Shown one piece after another: positions 34,835 through 46,168 of a stretch of DNA of 64,000 nt; the stretch's first letter is position 1; every line of letters starts with the position of its first letter. This DNA comes from Micavibrio sp. UBA6139 (lineage in GTDB: Bacteria > Pseudomonadota > Alphaproteobacteria > Micavibrionales > Micavibrionaceae). The DNA lies in assembly GCA_002423285.1 (NCBI GenBank), contig DIVF01000052.1:81221-145220 (forward strand), in the 5' to 3' direction. The translations under genes were made by a program, and so were the position numbers. Below the pieces are notes generated by a model that worked only from the letters and a program-made list of their open reading frames with translations, did no database searches and was not told where the DNA came from.

Positions 34835-37800
34835 CTATTGCGCTGCCAATGCTTGAATTTCTTCCAGAGTCAAAGCACGGTTATAAAGCCGCACCTCATC
34901 CATCAGGCCGTGGAACCAGTAATTCGCACCGCCATTCGACCCCAAACGGAACGCCGCGCCATTCGCGGCAACGAGTGAGGCCGCCTTGCTGTTCCGTAGC
35001 ACGCCGTCTACATAAAGACGGGTCGTTGTACCATCATAGCTGCCACAATAATGGTGCCAAGTGTTGGTGGTGACCGCCGCCGTAACATCATGGGTGCTGC
35101 CGCTGGCCGTGCTGACGATACGCCAGCTTGCCGTCGTATTTTCAGGCTCCAGCCCCAGAATATAGCCGCCAACATTCCAATGTTGCTTATCAACCAGAAT
35201 CTGACCTGCAACACCGTCACCCGCCCCGGTTCTTTGCGCCCACACGCAAACGGTCATATATTGCGGCTCCAGCACATCCAGATCGCCCATCAAAATCGTG
35301 TCGCCATTGCCATCAAATTCCAGCGCCCCGCCAACACGCCCGCTGGTCGGACGCCAGACAGGGTTGCCCACGATCGTGCCATTCGCGCTGCCGACGCTGT
35401 CCGCGGCCGTCCCGCCTGCGGTTTCATCCAGCGACCAATACGCAATCAAACCTGAATCAAGGGCAATTTTATTGGGCGCTGTCCCGCCCAACGCCCCCCA
35501 GCCGGCACCGTCGCAATACTGCATGATGTTGGATGTGCTGTTATAGCGTAGTTCGCCCGCCTTGCCCTTTGGTGATTGGCACAGCGGGGCCGCCGTTGGC
35601 TCACGGCGGGAAAAGGCAGAAAATTCCGTATTGGTCAGTTGGCCCAGATCGTTCCAGCCCCAGCAATAAATTGTCTGGGAATCGCGGCCCAGACCACAGG
35701 TAAGCGACGCGCCGGCATTAACCTGCGCCCATGTCCCGCCACCAACAACAGGCGTTGGCACTAGCCTTTGCGTAATTGTGCCATCGCCCAAAATGCCGTA
35801 ACTATTCGCGCCCCAGCAAGACAACGCATCGGTGCTCATAGCAATGGCGCAAGTCTGTCCGTTCGCCGTGGTGGCGGATTTCCATGCCCCGGCAACCTGC
35901 ACAGGCACGTTTTGCTGTGCCGTGCTACCAATGCCAACCTGACCATTGCCGTTATTGCCCCAGCACCACAGCGTATCATCCGCCTTGATGGCGCAGTTAT
36001 GGCTGCCAATGCCTGATATTGCGGTTCTCCAAGGCCCTGTGCCCGTCACAGCAACCGGCACGACGTTATTGCCCGGCGTGACATTGTTGTTCCCGATCCG
36101 CCCGTTAGACCCAGACCCCCAGCACCATAAGCTACCATCCAGCTTGACCCCGCAGCTATGCGAGCCACCAGCAGAAATCGAAAGCCATGTGTTTGGCGCG
36201 GTCACAATCGCAACCGGAGAACCGCTGGCAGACGTGCCGTTATTCCCAAGACGCCCGTTACCACCAGAGCCCCAACACCAACCCGTATCATCCGACTTGA
36301 TCCCGCAGCTATGAACGTTACCGGTATCAATTGATTTCCACGTCCCACCCCCGGCAAGTGCCACCGGGACCAGGCTATCCGTCGCCAGACCATCACCCAG
36401 ATAACCACCAGTACCCTCGCCCCAGCACCAACCCGTATCATCCGACTTGATCCCGCAAGCAAAAAGGTTTGTCGCCGATACAGTTTTCCATGTCGTGCCC
36501 ACAGCCACTTGAACAGGGGTGTACATATTCAGCGTGCTATTGTTCCCCAGCTGACCGGATCCATTTTCACCCCAACACCACAATGTGTCATCCGTTTTGA
36601 TTCCGCAGGCCATTTTGGATCCTGCTGTCACATAGCGCCACGGTGTCGGCGGGCTGATCGGTGTTGGTATTGAGGCGTTTTCCGTGGCCCCATCGCCCAG
36701 ACGCCCCTCGCCACCATTGTTGCCCCAACAGGTGCGCTCGCCATTGGCCCTGATGCCGCAGGTGAAATAGCTGCCACCCGCAGCGGAAGACCATGTTCCG
36801 CCGCCCGCAACCTGAACCGGTGAACTGCGCTGAGTCAATGTACCGTCGCCAACCTCGCCGCCTGCGTTCTGACCCCAGCACCACAGCGTATCATCTGATT
36901 TAACACCACAGCCCTGTAAATCACCGCTATTAATCGCTTTCCACGTCCCGCCACCGGCAAGCGCAACGGCTGCTGTACTGCTGCTCGTCGCCCCGTTCCC
37001 AAGCTGTCCTGAGGTACCAAACCCCCAGCACCAGCCAGACCCGTTGGCTTTAATGCCGCAGGTCTGATTGAAGCCCGCATCAACATCAAGCCACGTATCG
37101 GCACCCGCAAAAACAGCCGTTGGGACATTGGAATTGGTTGTATTGCCGCGTCCTGTTTTGCCGTATTCCGCATGACCCCAGCACCAGGCTGTATCATCCA
37201 GTTTAATGGCGCAGCCGTGACCAAAGGCCAGAGATAATTTCTTCCATGCCCCGCCGCCCGAAATTTGTACCGGGGTTGTCTGGTTGCCAGATGTTGCACC
37301 ACCATCGCCGACGCGACCATAACTGCGCTCACCCCAGCACCACAGCGTGTCATCCAACTTAATGCCGCAGGTGGCGTCTTCACCCGCCGCCACTTTTTTC
37401 CACACGCCGCTGACCTGAACGGGGGTTAGGGAGTCTCCAGTCGTCACACCACCATTACCGAGCTTACCGCCGTAACGTTCGCCCCAGCACCACAAAGACC
37501 CATTTTCACGAATGGCGCAACTATGCTGATACGCCGTCGCCACATCGATCCAGCGATGCCCACCTGCCATCACACGCGGCACAGGGCTGTTTGTGGTTGT
37601 TCCATCCCCCAATTGACCGTGAACATTGATGCCCCAACATTGCAGGGTGCCATTATTCATGATGCCGCAAGCATGCGTCAGCGTAGCGCTGATTTTTGTC
37701 CATTTTGCCACCCCGCCCGGTGGGCTGAAGGCGCGGTGCATACCGCCCGCGCAGCCCTGAAGCAGCCTGCCATCGGCGTTATAAACAATGCCCCCTTCAT

Positions 37801-38038
37801 TCAGGGTGGGGGCCGTGCAATTGCCTGTTCCGGTGCCGGGTTTATTCACCCCGACCCAGACGGTATCATTGCAATACTGAAATACTTTTCCGGTGCTGTT
37901 ATAGCGCATCACCCCGGCCGTTCCGGCAGGGTTGGTGCAGGCAGCCTCCGCTGGTTTTAACAGCACAGGCGAAAGCAGCAGCACTGCAGCGCCGATCAGG
38001 GAGAGCGTTGAATGTCTGATAATGCAACCGATGGTCAT
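34835..38038 (-). CDS. Secreted 14-blade RCC1 protein with C-terminal LamG-like domain
   Basis: 1067 residues. Signal peptide to about residue 32 (LLKPAEA), then two cassettes (CTNPAGTAGVMRYNSTGKVF and a second), then 14 RCC1 repeats, again enough for two seven-bladed propellers, with a Cys pair in each blade. A third cassette (YNSTSNIMQYCDGAGW) leads into about 200 residues of a concanavalin/LamG-like domain: GLIAYWSLDETAGGTAADSV, GGALEFDGNGDTI, WHHYCGSYDGTTTRLYVDG and DEVRLYNRALTLEEIQAL. LamG-type domains often bind glycans or proteins, so adhesion is plausible. It is first in the two-gene unit. Confidence 0.88.
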   Translation of the reverse strand: MTIGCIIRHSTLSLIGAAVLLLSPVLLKPAEAACTNPAGTAGVMRYNSTGKVFQYCNDTVWVGVNKPGTGTGNCTAPTLNEGGIVYNADGRLLQGCAGGMHRAFSPPGGVAKWTKISATLTHACGIMNNGTLQCWGINVHGQLGDGTTTNSPVPRVMAGGHRWIDVATAYQHSCAIRENGSLWCWGERYGGKLGNGGVTTGDSLTPVQVSGVWKKVAAGEDATCGIKLDDTLWCWGERSYGRVGDGGATSGNQTTPVQISGGGAWKKLSLAFGHGCAIKLDDTAWCWGHAEYGKTGRGNTTNSNVPTAVFAGADTWLDVDAGFNQTCGIKANGSGWCWGFGTSGQLGNGATSSSTAAVALAGGGTWKAINSGDLQGCGVKSDDTLWCWGQNAGGEVGDGTLTQRSSPVQVAGGGTWSSAAGGSYFTCGIRANGERTCWGNNGGEGRLGDGATENASIPTPISPPTPWRYVTAGSKMACGIKTDDTLWCWGENGSGQLGNNSTLNMYTPVQVAVGTTWKTVSATNLFACGIKSDDTGWCWGEGTGGYLGDGLATDSLVPVALAGGGTWKSIDTGNVHSCGIKSDDTGWCWGSGGNGRLGNNGTSASGSPVAIVTAPNTWLSISAGGSHSCGVKLDGSLWCWGSGSNGRIGNNNVTPGNNVVPVAVTGTGPWRTAISGIGSHNCAIKADDTLWCWGNNGNGQVGIGSTAQQNVPVQVAGAWKSATTANGQTCAIAMSTDALSCWGANSYGILGDGTITQRLVPTPVVGGGTWAQVNAGASLTCGLGRDSQTIYCWGWNDLGQLTNTEFSAFSRREPTAAPLCQSPKGKAGELRYNSTSNIMQYCDGAGWGALGGTAPNKIALDSGLIAYWSLDETAGGTAADSVGSANGTIVGNPVWRPTSGRVGGALEFDGNGDTILMGDLDVLEPQYMTVCVWAQRTGAGDGVAGQILVDKQHWNVGGYILGLEPENTTASWRIVSTASGSTHDVTAAVTTNTWHHYCGSYDGTTTRLYVDGVLRNSKAASLVAANGAAFRLGSNGGANYWFHGLMDEVRLYNRALTLEEIQALAAQ

Positions 38039-38391
38039 TTATGTCTGTGCCGCCGTCCCCGTGATAAGCCCCGATGCTTCAAACCGTAATCTTGAAACAA
38101 ATACGCAATTCAAATATCAGGCGCAGGATTCTGTCCGCCGGAGAAGTGATGGCGGACAACCTGTGTATTATTGGTCAAAGTCCTTGTCAGACAAAGGCTT
38201 TTTTACCTTTCCAGAATAGCAGGAATTATTGACAAAAGCCTAAAGAGGCCTGTTTTCGCGCCTTTTGCAGATTTTCTGATCGCACAAACATTACAGAGGC
38301 ATTGCTTTTATGCGGCCACAGGGTAAAACAAACACAGTATTTTCGCGCCCAAAGGCGCGGTTTGTTTAGGTGTTTCAAGGATTTTAAGGTT
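38039..38391. other. 353-base divergent gap between RCC1 pair and leuS
   Basis: Must hold promoters for both directions. TTGACA at 38229-38234 faces leuS but has no good -10 at 17 bases. A hairpin CGCGCC-CAAA-GGCGCG lies at 38344-38359, followed by GTTTGTTT, 33 bases before the leuS ATG. No T-box was recognised. No strong signal for the RCC1 direction. Confidence 0.45.
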
Positions 38392-40935
<2,544 letters not shown>

Positions 40936-40962
40936 ATTTAAGAACAAAAAGGGCCCTTTAAA

Positions 40963-41493
40963 ATGCTGCACAAAACCGCGAACAGATCTTCCATTCTAGC
41001 CTTGGCTTTGGCCGGGTTGATCGTTCTGGGTGGGTGCGGTTTTACGCCGATGTATGGCGGGGGTAAAGCGGCGCGGCATGAGGTCCAAAGCAAGCTGAGT
41101 GATATTCGCATTGAAAACATTCCAAACCGCGAAGGGCAATACTTACGCAACCTGCTGATTGATCGGTTCTTTGCCGAAAATCGCCAGCAAAACGCGTCCT
41201 ATTCGCTGACCTTCACGCCGATTCAGGAAAACAAATACGAGCTGGATGTCACAAAAAATGCCAACGCGACCCGGGCGGAACTGCGCCAGACAACCACGTT
41301 TAATCTGATCGACACAAAGACCGGGAAAAGCGTGCTGTCACGTACCTTATTGGCCAGCACCAGCTATAACGTGTTGTCCAGCCAGTTCACAACGCGCGTA
41401 TCCGAAGATGATGCGCGCTTGAACGCGCTGAATGATCTGGCCCGTCAGGCAGAGCAACAAATCGTTTTGTATTTTGAGCGCAGCAATAAATAA
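40963..41493 (+). CDS. lptE: LPS-assembly lipoprotein LptE
   Basis: 176 residues. LIVLGGCGFTPMYGG contains the lipobox and the GFxPxY motif typical of LptE after the acylated Cys. The rest alternates strands and helices as in the family, ending LARQAEQQIVLYFERS. LptE plugs the LptD barrel and helps lipopolysaccharide reach the outer leaflet. It lies 27 bases after leuS and 3 bases before holA, the usual order. The gap contains the palindrome AAAGGGCCCTTT. Confidence 0.93.
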   Translation: MLHKTANRSSILALALAGLIVLGGCGFTPMYGGGKAARHEVQSKLSDIRIENIPNREGQYLRNLLIDRFFAENRQQNASYSLTFTPIQENKYELDVTKNANATRAELRQTTTFNLIDTKTGKSVLSRTLLASTSYNVLSSQFTTRVSEDDARLNALNDLARQAEQQIVLYFERSNK

Positions 41494-41496
41494 CCG

Positions 41497-42516
41497 ATGA
41501 AAATTCAACCGCGCCAGATTGATGGTTTTTTGAAAAAACCCGACCCCGCAGCCCGCGCCATTTTGGTCTATGGCCCGGATGAGGGCTTAGCGCGGGAACG
41601 CCTGGCAATATTGGGGAAAAGCGTTGTTGCTGACCTTAATGACCCCTTCAATGTCGCCCAATTAACCGGCGAGATTTTAGAGGCCGACAAGGCCCGCCTC
41701 AGTGATGAAGCCAACGCCATGTCGATGATGGGCGGGGCAAGACTGATCCGCATTGATGGTGCGGCCGATGCGTTGACCACGCTTTTAAAGGAATATTTGA
41801 AGGACCCGAGCCCGCAAAACCTTGTCGTACTGCACGGCACGGATCTGGGGACGCGCTCATCGCTGCGCAAACTCTTTGAAACAGCCCCCAATGCCGCTGC
41901 CATTCCGTGCTATGCCGCCTCGCAGGGCGATATTGCCGGGCTTTTGCGTCAGGAATTGCAAGCAGCGGGCTTTGGCATCGAAAGTGATGCTGCACAATGG
42001 CTGTCGCAGCAATTAACCGGTGATCGCGGTCTGGCCCGCAACGAAATTGAAAAACTGACCCTGTATCTGGCCAATGAAGCCCCCGGAACAAAAGCCAGTT
42101 TGGCCGATGTTCAGGCCTGCTGCGGGCAGGGCGGGTCCTTGTCGCTGGATGATCTTATTTACGCCACCGGGGGCGGCAATCCTGATCTGGCCCTGCGTAG
42201 TTTCCGTCAGTTGATGGATGAGGGGATGCCGCCCGTGGTCATCCACCGGTCCTTACAAAACCATTTCCGCCGTTTGCATTTGACGCGCAGCATGATGGAA
42301 GGGGGGCGGTCGATGGGTGAAGCCATGGAGTCCTTGAATCCAAAGGTTTTTTTCAAATGGGAAACCCCGTTCCGCGAACAGGTCGGCAAATGGTCAATGG
42401 CCCGTTTGGATATGGTTCTGGGCCGTCTGGCACAGTTAGAAGCTGATTGTAAAAAAACCGGCGTTCCGGACGAAACCTTGACCGCGCAAGCAATTCTATC
42501 ATTAGCCGCCAGATAA
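41497..42516 (+). CDS. holA: DNA polymerase III delta subunit HolA
   Basis: 339 residues. AILVYGPDEGLARERLAILG is the N-terminal AAA+-like start without a true P-loop, as is normal for delta. LSLDDLIYATGGGNPDLALR and the C-terminal FREQVGKWSMARLDMVLGRL are the collar-domain features. It opens the beta clamp during clamp loading. It starts 3 bases after lptE and is followed after 4 bases by the EAL gene, so all four may be co-transcribed. Confidence 0.94.
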   Translation: MKIQPRQIDGFLKKPDPAARAILVYGPDEGLARERLAILGKSVVADLNDPFNVAQLTGEILEADKARLSDEANAMSMMGGARLIRIDGAADALTTLLKEYLKDPSPQNLVVLHGTDLGTRSSLRKLFETAPNAAAIPCYAASQGDIAGLLRQELQAAGFGIESDAAQWLSQQLTGDRGLARNEIEKLTLYLANEAPGTKASLADVQACCGQGGSLSLDDLIYATGGGNPDLALRSFRQLMDEGMPPVVIHRSLQNHFRRLHLTRSMMEGGRSMGEAMESLNPKVFFKWETPFREQVGKWSMARLDMVLGRLAQLEADCKKTGVPDETLTAQAILSLAAR

Positions 42517-42520
42517 TGGC

Positions 42521-43429
42521 ATGATGTTGGGTATGGTTATAAACGTTCCAGCCACAGTGAAAACGCTTGTCACCCATTTGCGCGCCGCCTTAGACGGTAC
42601 AGCAGAGGAGACTCTTGCTGCACCCTTGCTGGATGCGATTGAGGGTGGTCGCCTGCATTTTGAACGCGAGCCCTGGTATGATGTTGCCGCATCCCTGACC
42701 AACCGCATCTACAGTGTTTCAGGCGAATTATTGCTGCGCGCCCATGACGCGGATGGCAGAAACATCAACCAGCAAGAGGCCCTGCAGGCCATTGCCCGGC
42801 ACCATCTTTATCCGTTATTTGACCGTTTGGTGACGCTCAGCGCCATTGAGCAAACCATCCGCGCGGATAACTTCCCCGTATCGATCAATATTTCATCGCG
42901 CAATGCGGTTGATGATAGTTCACTTCTAGAACTACACCACGCGCTACAGCACCATTTCGCCGGTCAGTTTCATCCCAACCAGATTATTTTTGAATTTTTG
43001 GAAGATGATCAGGCCGAAGGCGTCAATGAGCAGGCTCTTTTAAAAATGACTGCGCTTGGCTATCGCTTCGCGATTGATGACCAATCCCATGAAGACGCCG
43101 ATGCGGCGCGACTGCAAAATCTGGGGCGGTTTGTTGAGTATGTAAAAATTGATGGCAACAGCCTTGTCGCCGCGCGTCAAAATCAGGTCGATCTGGGCAA
43201 TTTTGTTGAACGGATTCAAAAAGCGGCCCCTGCAGCCCGCATTTTATGCGAGTGGGTTGATTCCGCCGAAGATGCCGGCGCGTTAAACGAAAAACACCCG
43301 TTGATCAGTCTGGTTCAGGGCCGGAATTTGGGGCATGACCCCGCCGAATTTACCCGCCGCATTCGCGAAGCCGATGCCCTCAACATAGCGGCCCAAAACA
43401 ACCTGCCCAAAACGGGGCGGTCCTTTTAA
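42521..43429 (+). CDS. EAL-domain protein, probably degenerate
   Basis: 302 residues; ATG codons at 42521, 42524 and 42533 are all possible. The EAL fold can be followed: ELL at 69-71 replaces EAL, SINISSRN gives the Asn, FEFLED the metal Glu, IDD at 185-187, VKID with Lys209, CEWVD for the last Glu and QGRNLG at the end. Loop 6 (normally DDFGxGYSSL) reads DDQSHEDADAARL, which in other proteins goes with lost phosphodiesterase activity. It may bind cyclic di-GMP or act as a protein adaptor. It follows holA by 4 bases, an unusual place for an EAL gene. Confidence 0.82.
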   Translation: MMLGMVINVPATVKTLVTHLRAALDGTAEETLAAPLLDAIEGGRLHFEREPWYDVAASLTNRIYSVSGELLLRAHDADGRNINQQEALQAIARHHLYPLFDRLVTLSAIEQTIRADNFPVSINISSRNAVDDSSLLELHHALQHHFAGQFHPNQIIFEFLEDDQAEGVNEQALLKMTALGYRFAIDDQSHEDADAARLQNLGRFVEYVKIDGNSLVAARQNQVDLGNFVERIQKAAPAARILCEWVDSAEDAGALNEKHPLISLVQGRNLGHDPAEFTRRIREADALNIAAQNNLPKTGRSF

Positions 43430-43469
43430 CGCTGGGGCTTTTCTGATTTTAATCTTCTGATGCATAAAA

Positions 43470-43497
43470 AATATCGGGCCATTTATGGCCCGATATT
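43470..43497. terminator. Two-way terminator between EAL gene and parB
   Basis: AATATCGGGCC and GGCCCGATATT pair around ATTTAT, with AAAAA before and TATTTTT shortly after. It serves both convergent genes. Confidence 0.88.
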
Positions 43498-43515
43498 GGT
43501 ATTTTTACGCCTGAT

Positions 43516-44454
43516 TTACGCTCTTCCGGCGGAAATATGCTTGATAATATCGTCTAATTGGTCCAAAGACGTGAAATCGACGCGGAAAGTGCCGCCGAAA
43601 TTGCCTTTTGCGTCTTTTTTTGTGTCAATTCGCACTTTCATGCCGATTTTATCCGTCAAATCACGTTCCAGCGCGATTGTATCAACATCTTTGCCTTCTT
43701 TAACCTTACCGTTTTTACCCGGTTTTTGTGGGGCGTTTCCGGCCAGACGTTCGGTGTCGCGTACGCTTAAACCCTGTTCCACGACCATGCGGGCCAAAGA
43801 TTCTGGATCAAGGGCGGTGATCAAAGCGCGGGCATGACCCGCCGTCAATTTGCCGTTGCGGATATAGGAACGTACACCCGGCGGCAGGGTCAAAAGACGG
43901 ACCGTATTGGCAATATGGCTGCGGCTTTTGCCAACGACCTTGGCCAGTTTTTCCTGGGTATGGGCGAATTCTTCCATCAGGCGCTGATAAGCATCGGCCT
44001 CATCCAGGGCATTCAAATCTTCACGTTGCAGGTTTTCAATGAGGGCGATTTGCATCGCGTCTTCATCTTCCAGCTCACGAATGATGACCGGCACGTCATG
44101 AAGCTGTGCCTTTTGTGCGGCACGCCAGCGACGCTCACCACAGATGATTTCAAATTCGCCGAAAACGTCTTTTAAGGGACGAACGAGCAGCGGTTGCAAA
44201 ATGCCGTGAACAGCGATGGAGTCCGACAATTCCTGCAAGGTGGAATCATCAAAAATCTGGCGCGGCTGGAATTGACCGGGACGCAAAATCGTCACCGGCA
44301 ATGTTTTGCGGGATGTTGGGCTGGTATCTTTATCAGACGCATCATCACCCTTTGCAGCCATCGCTGCCGCAGGGGTGGCGAAGGCCGGTGTTTCTTCATC
44401 TTCAAACAATGCGTTCAGACCGCGGCCAAGGCCGCCACGTTTCAATGCGCTCAT
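43516..44454 (-). CDS. parB: Chromosome-partitioning protein ParB
   Basis: 312 residues. The N-terminal CTPase/ParA-interaction region (GLGRGLNALFED) is followed by Box I-II: LRPGQFQPRQIFDD, HGILQPLLVRP and GERRWRAA, the CTP-binding motif. The helix-turn-helix is TQEKLAKVVGKSRSHIANTV. The C-terminal dimer domain ends FTSLDQLDDIIKHIS. It loads at parS and spreads along DNA, and its four likely sites lie 1.4-3.7 kb away in rsmG, mnmG and the orphan between mnmG and mnmE. parA is 1 base upstream. Confidence 0.97.
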   Translation of the reverse strand: MSALKRGGLGRGLNALFEDEETPAFATPAAAMAAKGDDASDKDTSPTSRKTLPVTILRPGQFQPRQIFDDSTLQELSDSIAVHGILQPLLVRPLKDVFGEFEIICGERRWRAAQKAQLHDVPVIIRELEDEDAMQIALIENLQREDLNALDEADAYQRLMEEFAHTQEKLAKVVGKSRSHIANTVRLLTLPPGVRSYIRNGKLTAGHARALITALDPESLARMVVEQGLSVRDTERLAGNAPQKPGKNGKVKEGKDVDTIALERDLTDKIGMKVRIDTKKDAKGNFGGTFRVDFTSLDQLDDIIKHISAGRA

Positions 44455-44455
44455 C

Positions 44456-45319
44456 TTATGCCGCTCCCGCTGTTTGAGTGATGGTGGATGGGCCGGACAA
44501 AAGTGCTGGTGTCGCGATGTTGCGTTCGCGTTTCAACACTTCGCTGGCCAGGTGAATATAGGCGGTCGCACCGGGACAACGCATATCGTACACAATGGCC
44601 GGAAGCCCGAAAGACGGCGCTTCCGAGACACGTACATTGCGTGGAATAACGGTTTTATAAACCTTGTCGCCAAAGAATTTGCGTACGTCTTCCGCAACCA
44701 TATTGGACAGGTTGTTACGCTTATCATACATGGTCAGGACGACACCGTGAATGTCGAGCGCCGGGTTGAATGTCTTGCGAACGCGTTCGATGGTCTTGAC
44801 CAGATGGCTCAAACCTTCCAGCGCATAGAATTCACATTGCAACGGCACGACGATGGTATCGGAGGCGACCAACGCGTTCAGGGTTAAAAGGCTCAAAGAC
44901 GGTGGGCAATCGATAATCACATAGTCAAAAGGCAGCGGCACACGCAAAGCCTCGCGCAGGCGATATTCGCGGCGGTCCGCTGTGACCAGTTCAATTTCAG
45001 CACCGGATAAGTGGATAGAGGATGGAACAATCGACAGGCCCGGAACTTTTGTCGGCATGATCGAATCGAGAATAGCAACTTCACCGAACAACACGTCATA
45101 GGTGCTGACCTTAATATCAACGCGCATGATGCCAAGACCGGTGGAGGCGTTGCCTTGTGGATCCAGATCCAAAATCAAAACGCGTTTGCCGACCGCAGAC
45201 ATAGCAGTGGCCAGGTTGATTGCTGTGGTGGTTTTACCGACGCCGCCCTTTTGGTTTGTGATTGCCATAATTCTTGGGATAACCATTTTAGAAACATCAT
45301 GGCTTTTGGCAGCATTCAT
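44456..45319 (-). CDS. parA: Chromosome-partitioning ATPase ParA (Soj)
   Basis: 287 residues. ITNQKGGVGKTTTAINLATA is the deviant Walker A (KGGVGKTT), ILDLDPQGNASTGLG is the switch I / A' region and YVIIDCPPSLSLLTLNAL the Walker B. It forms ATP-dependent gradients on the nucleoid that pull ParB-parS complexes. The first ATG gives a short N-terminal extension before VIPRIMAITNQ. A candidate promoter lies 47 bases upstream. Confidence 0.97.
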   Translation of the reverse strand: MNAAKSHDVSKMVIPRIMAITNQKGGVGKTTTAINLATAMSAVGKRVLILDLDPQGNASTGLGIMRVDIKVSTYDVLFGEVAILDSIMPTKVPGLSIVPSSIHLSGAEIELVTADRREYRLREALRVPLPFDYVIIDCPPSLSLLTLNALVASDTIVVPLQCEFYALEGLSHLVKTIERVRKTFNPALDIHGVVLTMYDKRNNLSNMVAEDVRKFFGDKVYKTVIPRNVRVSEAPSFGLPAIVYDMRCPGATAYIHLASEVLKRERNIATPALLSGPSTITQTAGAA

Positions 45320-45365
45320 AGCGTTGCACTCTCACGTTAGGCGGTTACGAATTCGGGATGTCCGG

Positions 45366-45395
45366 ACTATGCCGTGAATCATCCTGAAGGGTCAA
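45366..45395 (-). promoter_or_regulatory. Candidate promoter for parAB
   Basis: On the - strand TTGACC (5/6 of the -35) and CATAGT (4/6 of the -10) are 18 bases apart, ending 47 bases before the parA ATG. An A+T palindrome at 45467-45488 lies further upstream. Confidence 0.4.
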
Positions 45396-45466
45396 TCTTT
45401 TTGACTCGGTGCGGGTTGCAGCACAGACGATAAATCCCTTTGGAATCAACGCCGAAAGCAAACCAA

Positions 45467-45488
45467 AAAATAAAAATATATTTTTATT
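45467..45488. repeat. 22-base A+T palindrome between rsmG and parA
   Basis: A perfect palindrome, AAATAAAAATAT paired with ATATTTTTATTT (central ATAT shared). It lies in the 216-base gap where the rsmG transcript would end and parAB begins; too weak to be a normal terminator, but possibly a regulatory site. Confidence 0.4.
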
Positions 45489-45535
45489 TCGCAAGAATGA
45501 GTGAGTCAGAGCGTATCCAGCCACCTTATTCGCCA

Positions 45536-46168
45536 TTATTTATAGAGAATATTGCTCAACACCAGTATCTGGGCCACCGAATCGGTCTGGCTCGGCTGTT
45601 GTTTTACATCAAAGCCGGCAATCTCTTGCGCGGCCTCTATCTCAGCTGCCGCTTGTGCACCTTTCGGGAAGATGCAGATCAGGTTCGGGTTGGCTTCCGC
45701 CCATGGCTTTATATATGTCAGGAGAAGCGGCAAAGCGGCCAGAGCACGGGCGGTGATAATATCAGGGGGTGGGAGGGTTTCCGCCGCCGCCTCAATCCGG
45801 GTCGTTAAGATCTTAACCTCTGTTTTTGTTTCATGTGAAACAGTGGCGAGGAAGGCACATTTCTTTTGATCAGACTCAATCAGCGTCACGGACAAATCCG
45901 GGCACATCATCGCCAGAACCAGACCCGGAAAACCAGCCCCACAGCCCAGATCATAGAGCGTCGCGGGGCTATGCGGCAGAAGAGACAAAAGCTGGGTCGA
46001 ATCGATAAAATGGCGGTTCCACGCATCGGGGATAGTGGCGGGGCCAACCAGATTGATCGCACGCTGCCATTTTTCAAGGAGCGCCTGATACTGACGCAGG
46101 CGGTCCAGTGTTTCACGTGGAACACCGGCCAGCGAAGAATGAAGTTGCGGATCAGCTTTAGGCGGCAT
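45536..46168 (-). CDS. rsmG: 16S rRNA m7G527 methyltransferase RsmG (GidB)
   Basis: 210 residues. [17 protein letters not shown] is SAM motif [15 protein letters not shown] binds the adenosyl group and [13 protein letters not shown] is the conserved RALA motif. It methylates G527 of 16S rRNA; loss gives low-level streptomycin resistance in tested bacteria. Its start overlaps the end of mnmG by 11 bases, so the two are translationally coupled. Two parS-like 16-mers lie inside the gene. Confidence 0.96.
   Translation of the reverse strand: MPPKADPQLHSSLAGVPRETLDRLRQYQALLEKWQRAINLVGPATIPDAWNRHFIDSTQLLSLLPHSPATLYDLGCGAGFPGLVLAMMCPDLSVTLIESDQKKCAFLATVSHETKTEVKILTTRIEAAAETLPPPDIITARALAALPLLLTYIKPWAEANPNLICIFPKGAQAAAEIEAAQEIAGFDVKQQPSQTDSVAQILVLSNILYK
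45827..45842. promoter_or_regulatory. parS: parS-like site 1 (inside rsmG)
   Basis: TGTTTCATGTGAAACA differs from the consensus TGTTTCACGTGAAACA at one base. In the rsmG frame it encodes VSHET. Confidence 0.8.
46109..46124. promoter_or_regulatory. parS: parS-like site 2 (inside rsmG)
   Basis: TGTTTCACGTGGAACA, one mismatch from consensus. In the rsmG frame it encodes VPRET. Confidence 0.8.

Noticed and set aside
32417..37960. Many long + strand ORFs opposite the RCC1 genes
   Set aside because: They arise because the repeat codons (TGC TGG GGC and similar) read open on the other strand; they repeat with the blade period and have no start signals.
32318..38038. RCC1 DNA repeats as a CRISPR-like or satellite array
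   Set aside because: The repeats translate in one frame into RCC1 blades with conserved Trp, Cys and Gly, so they are protein repeats.
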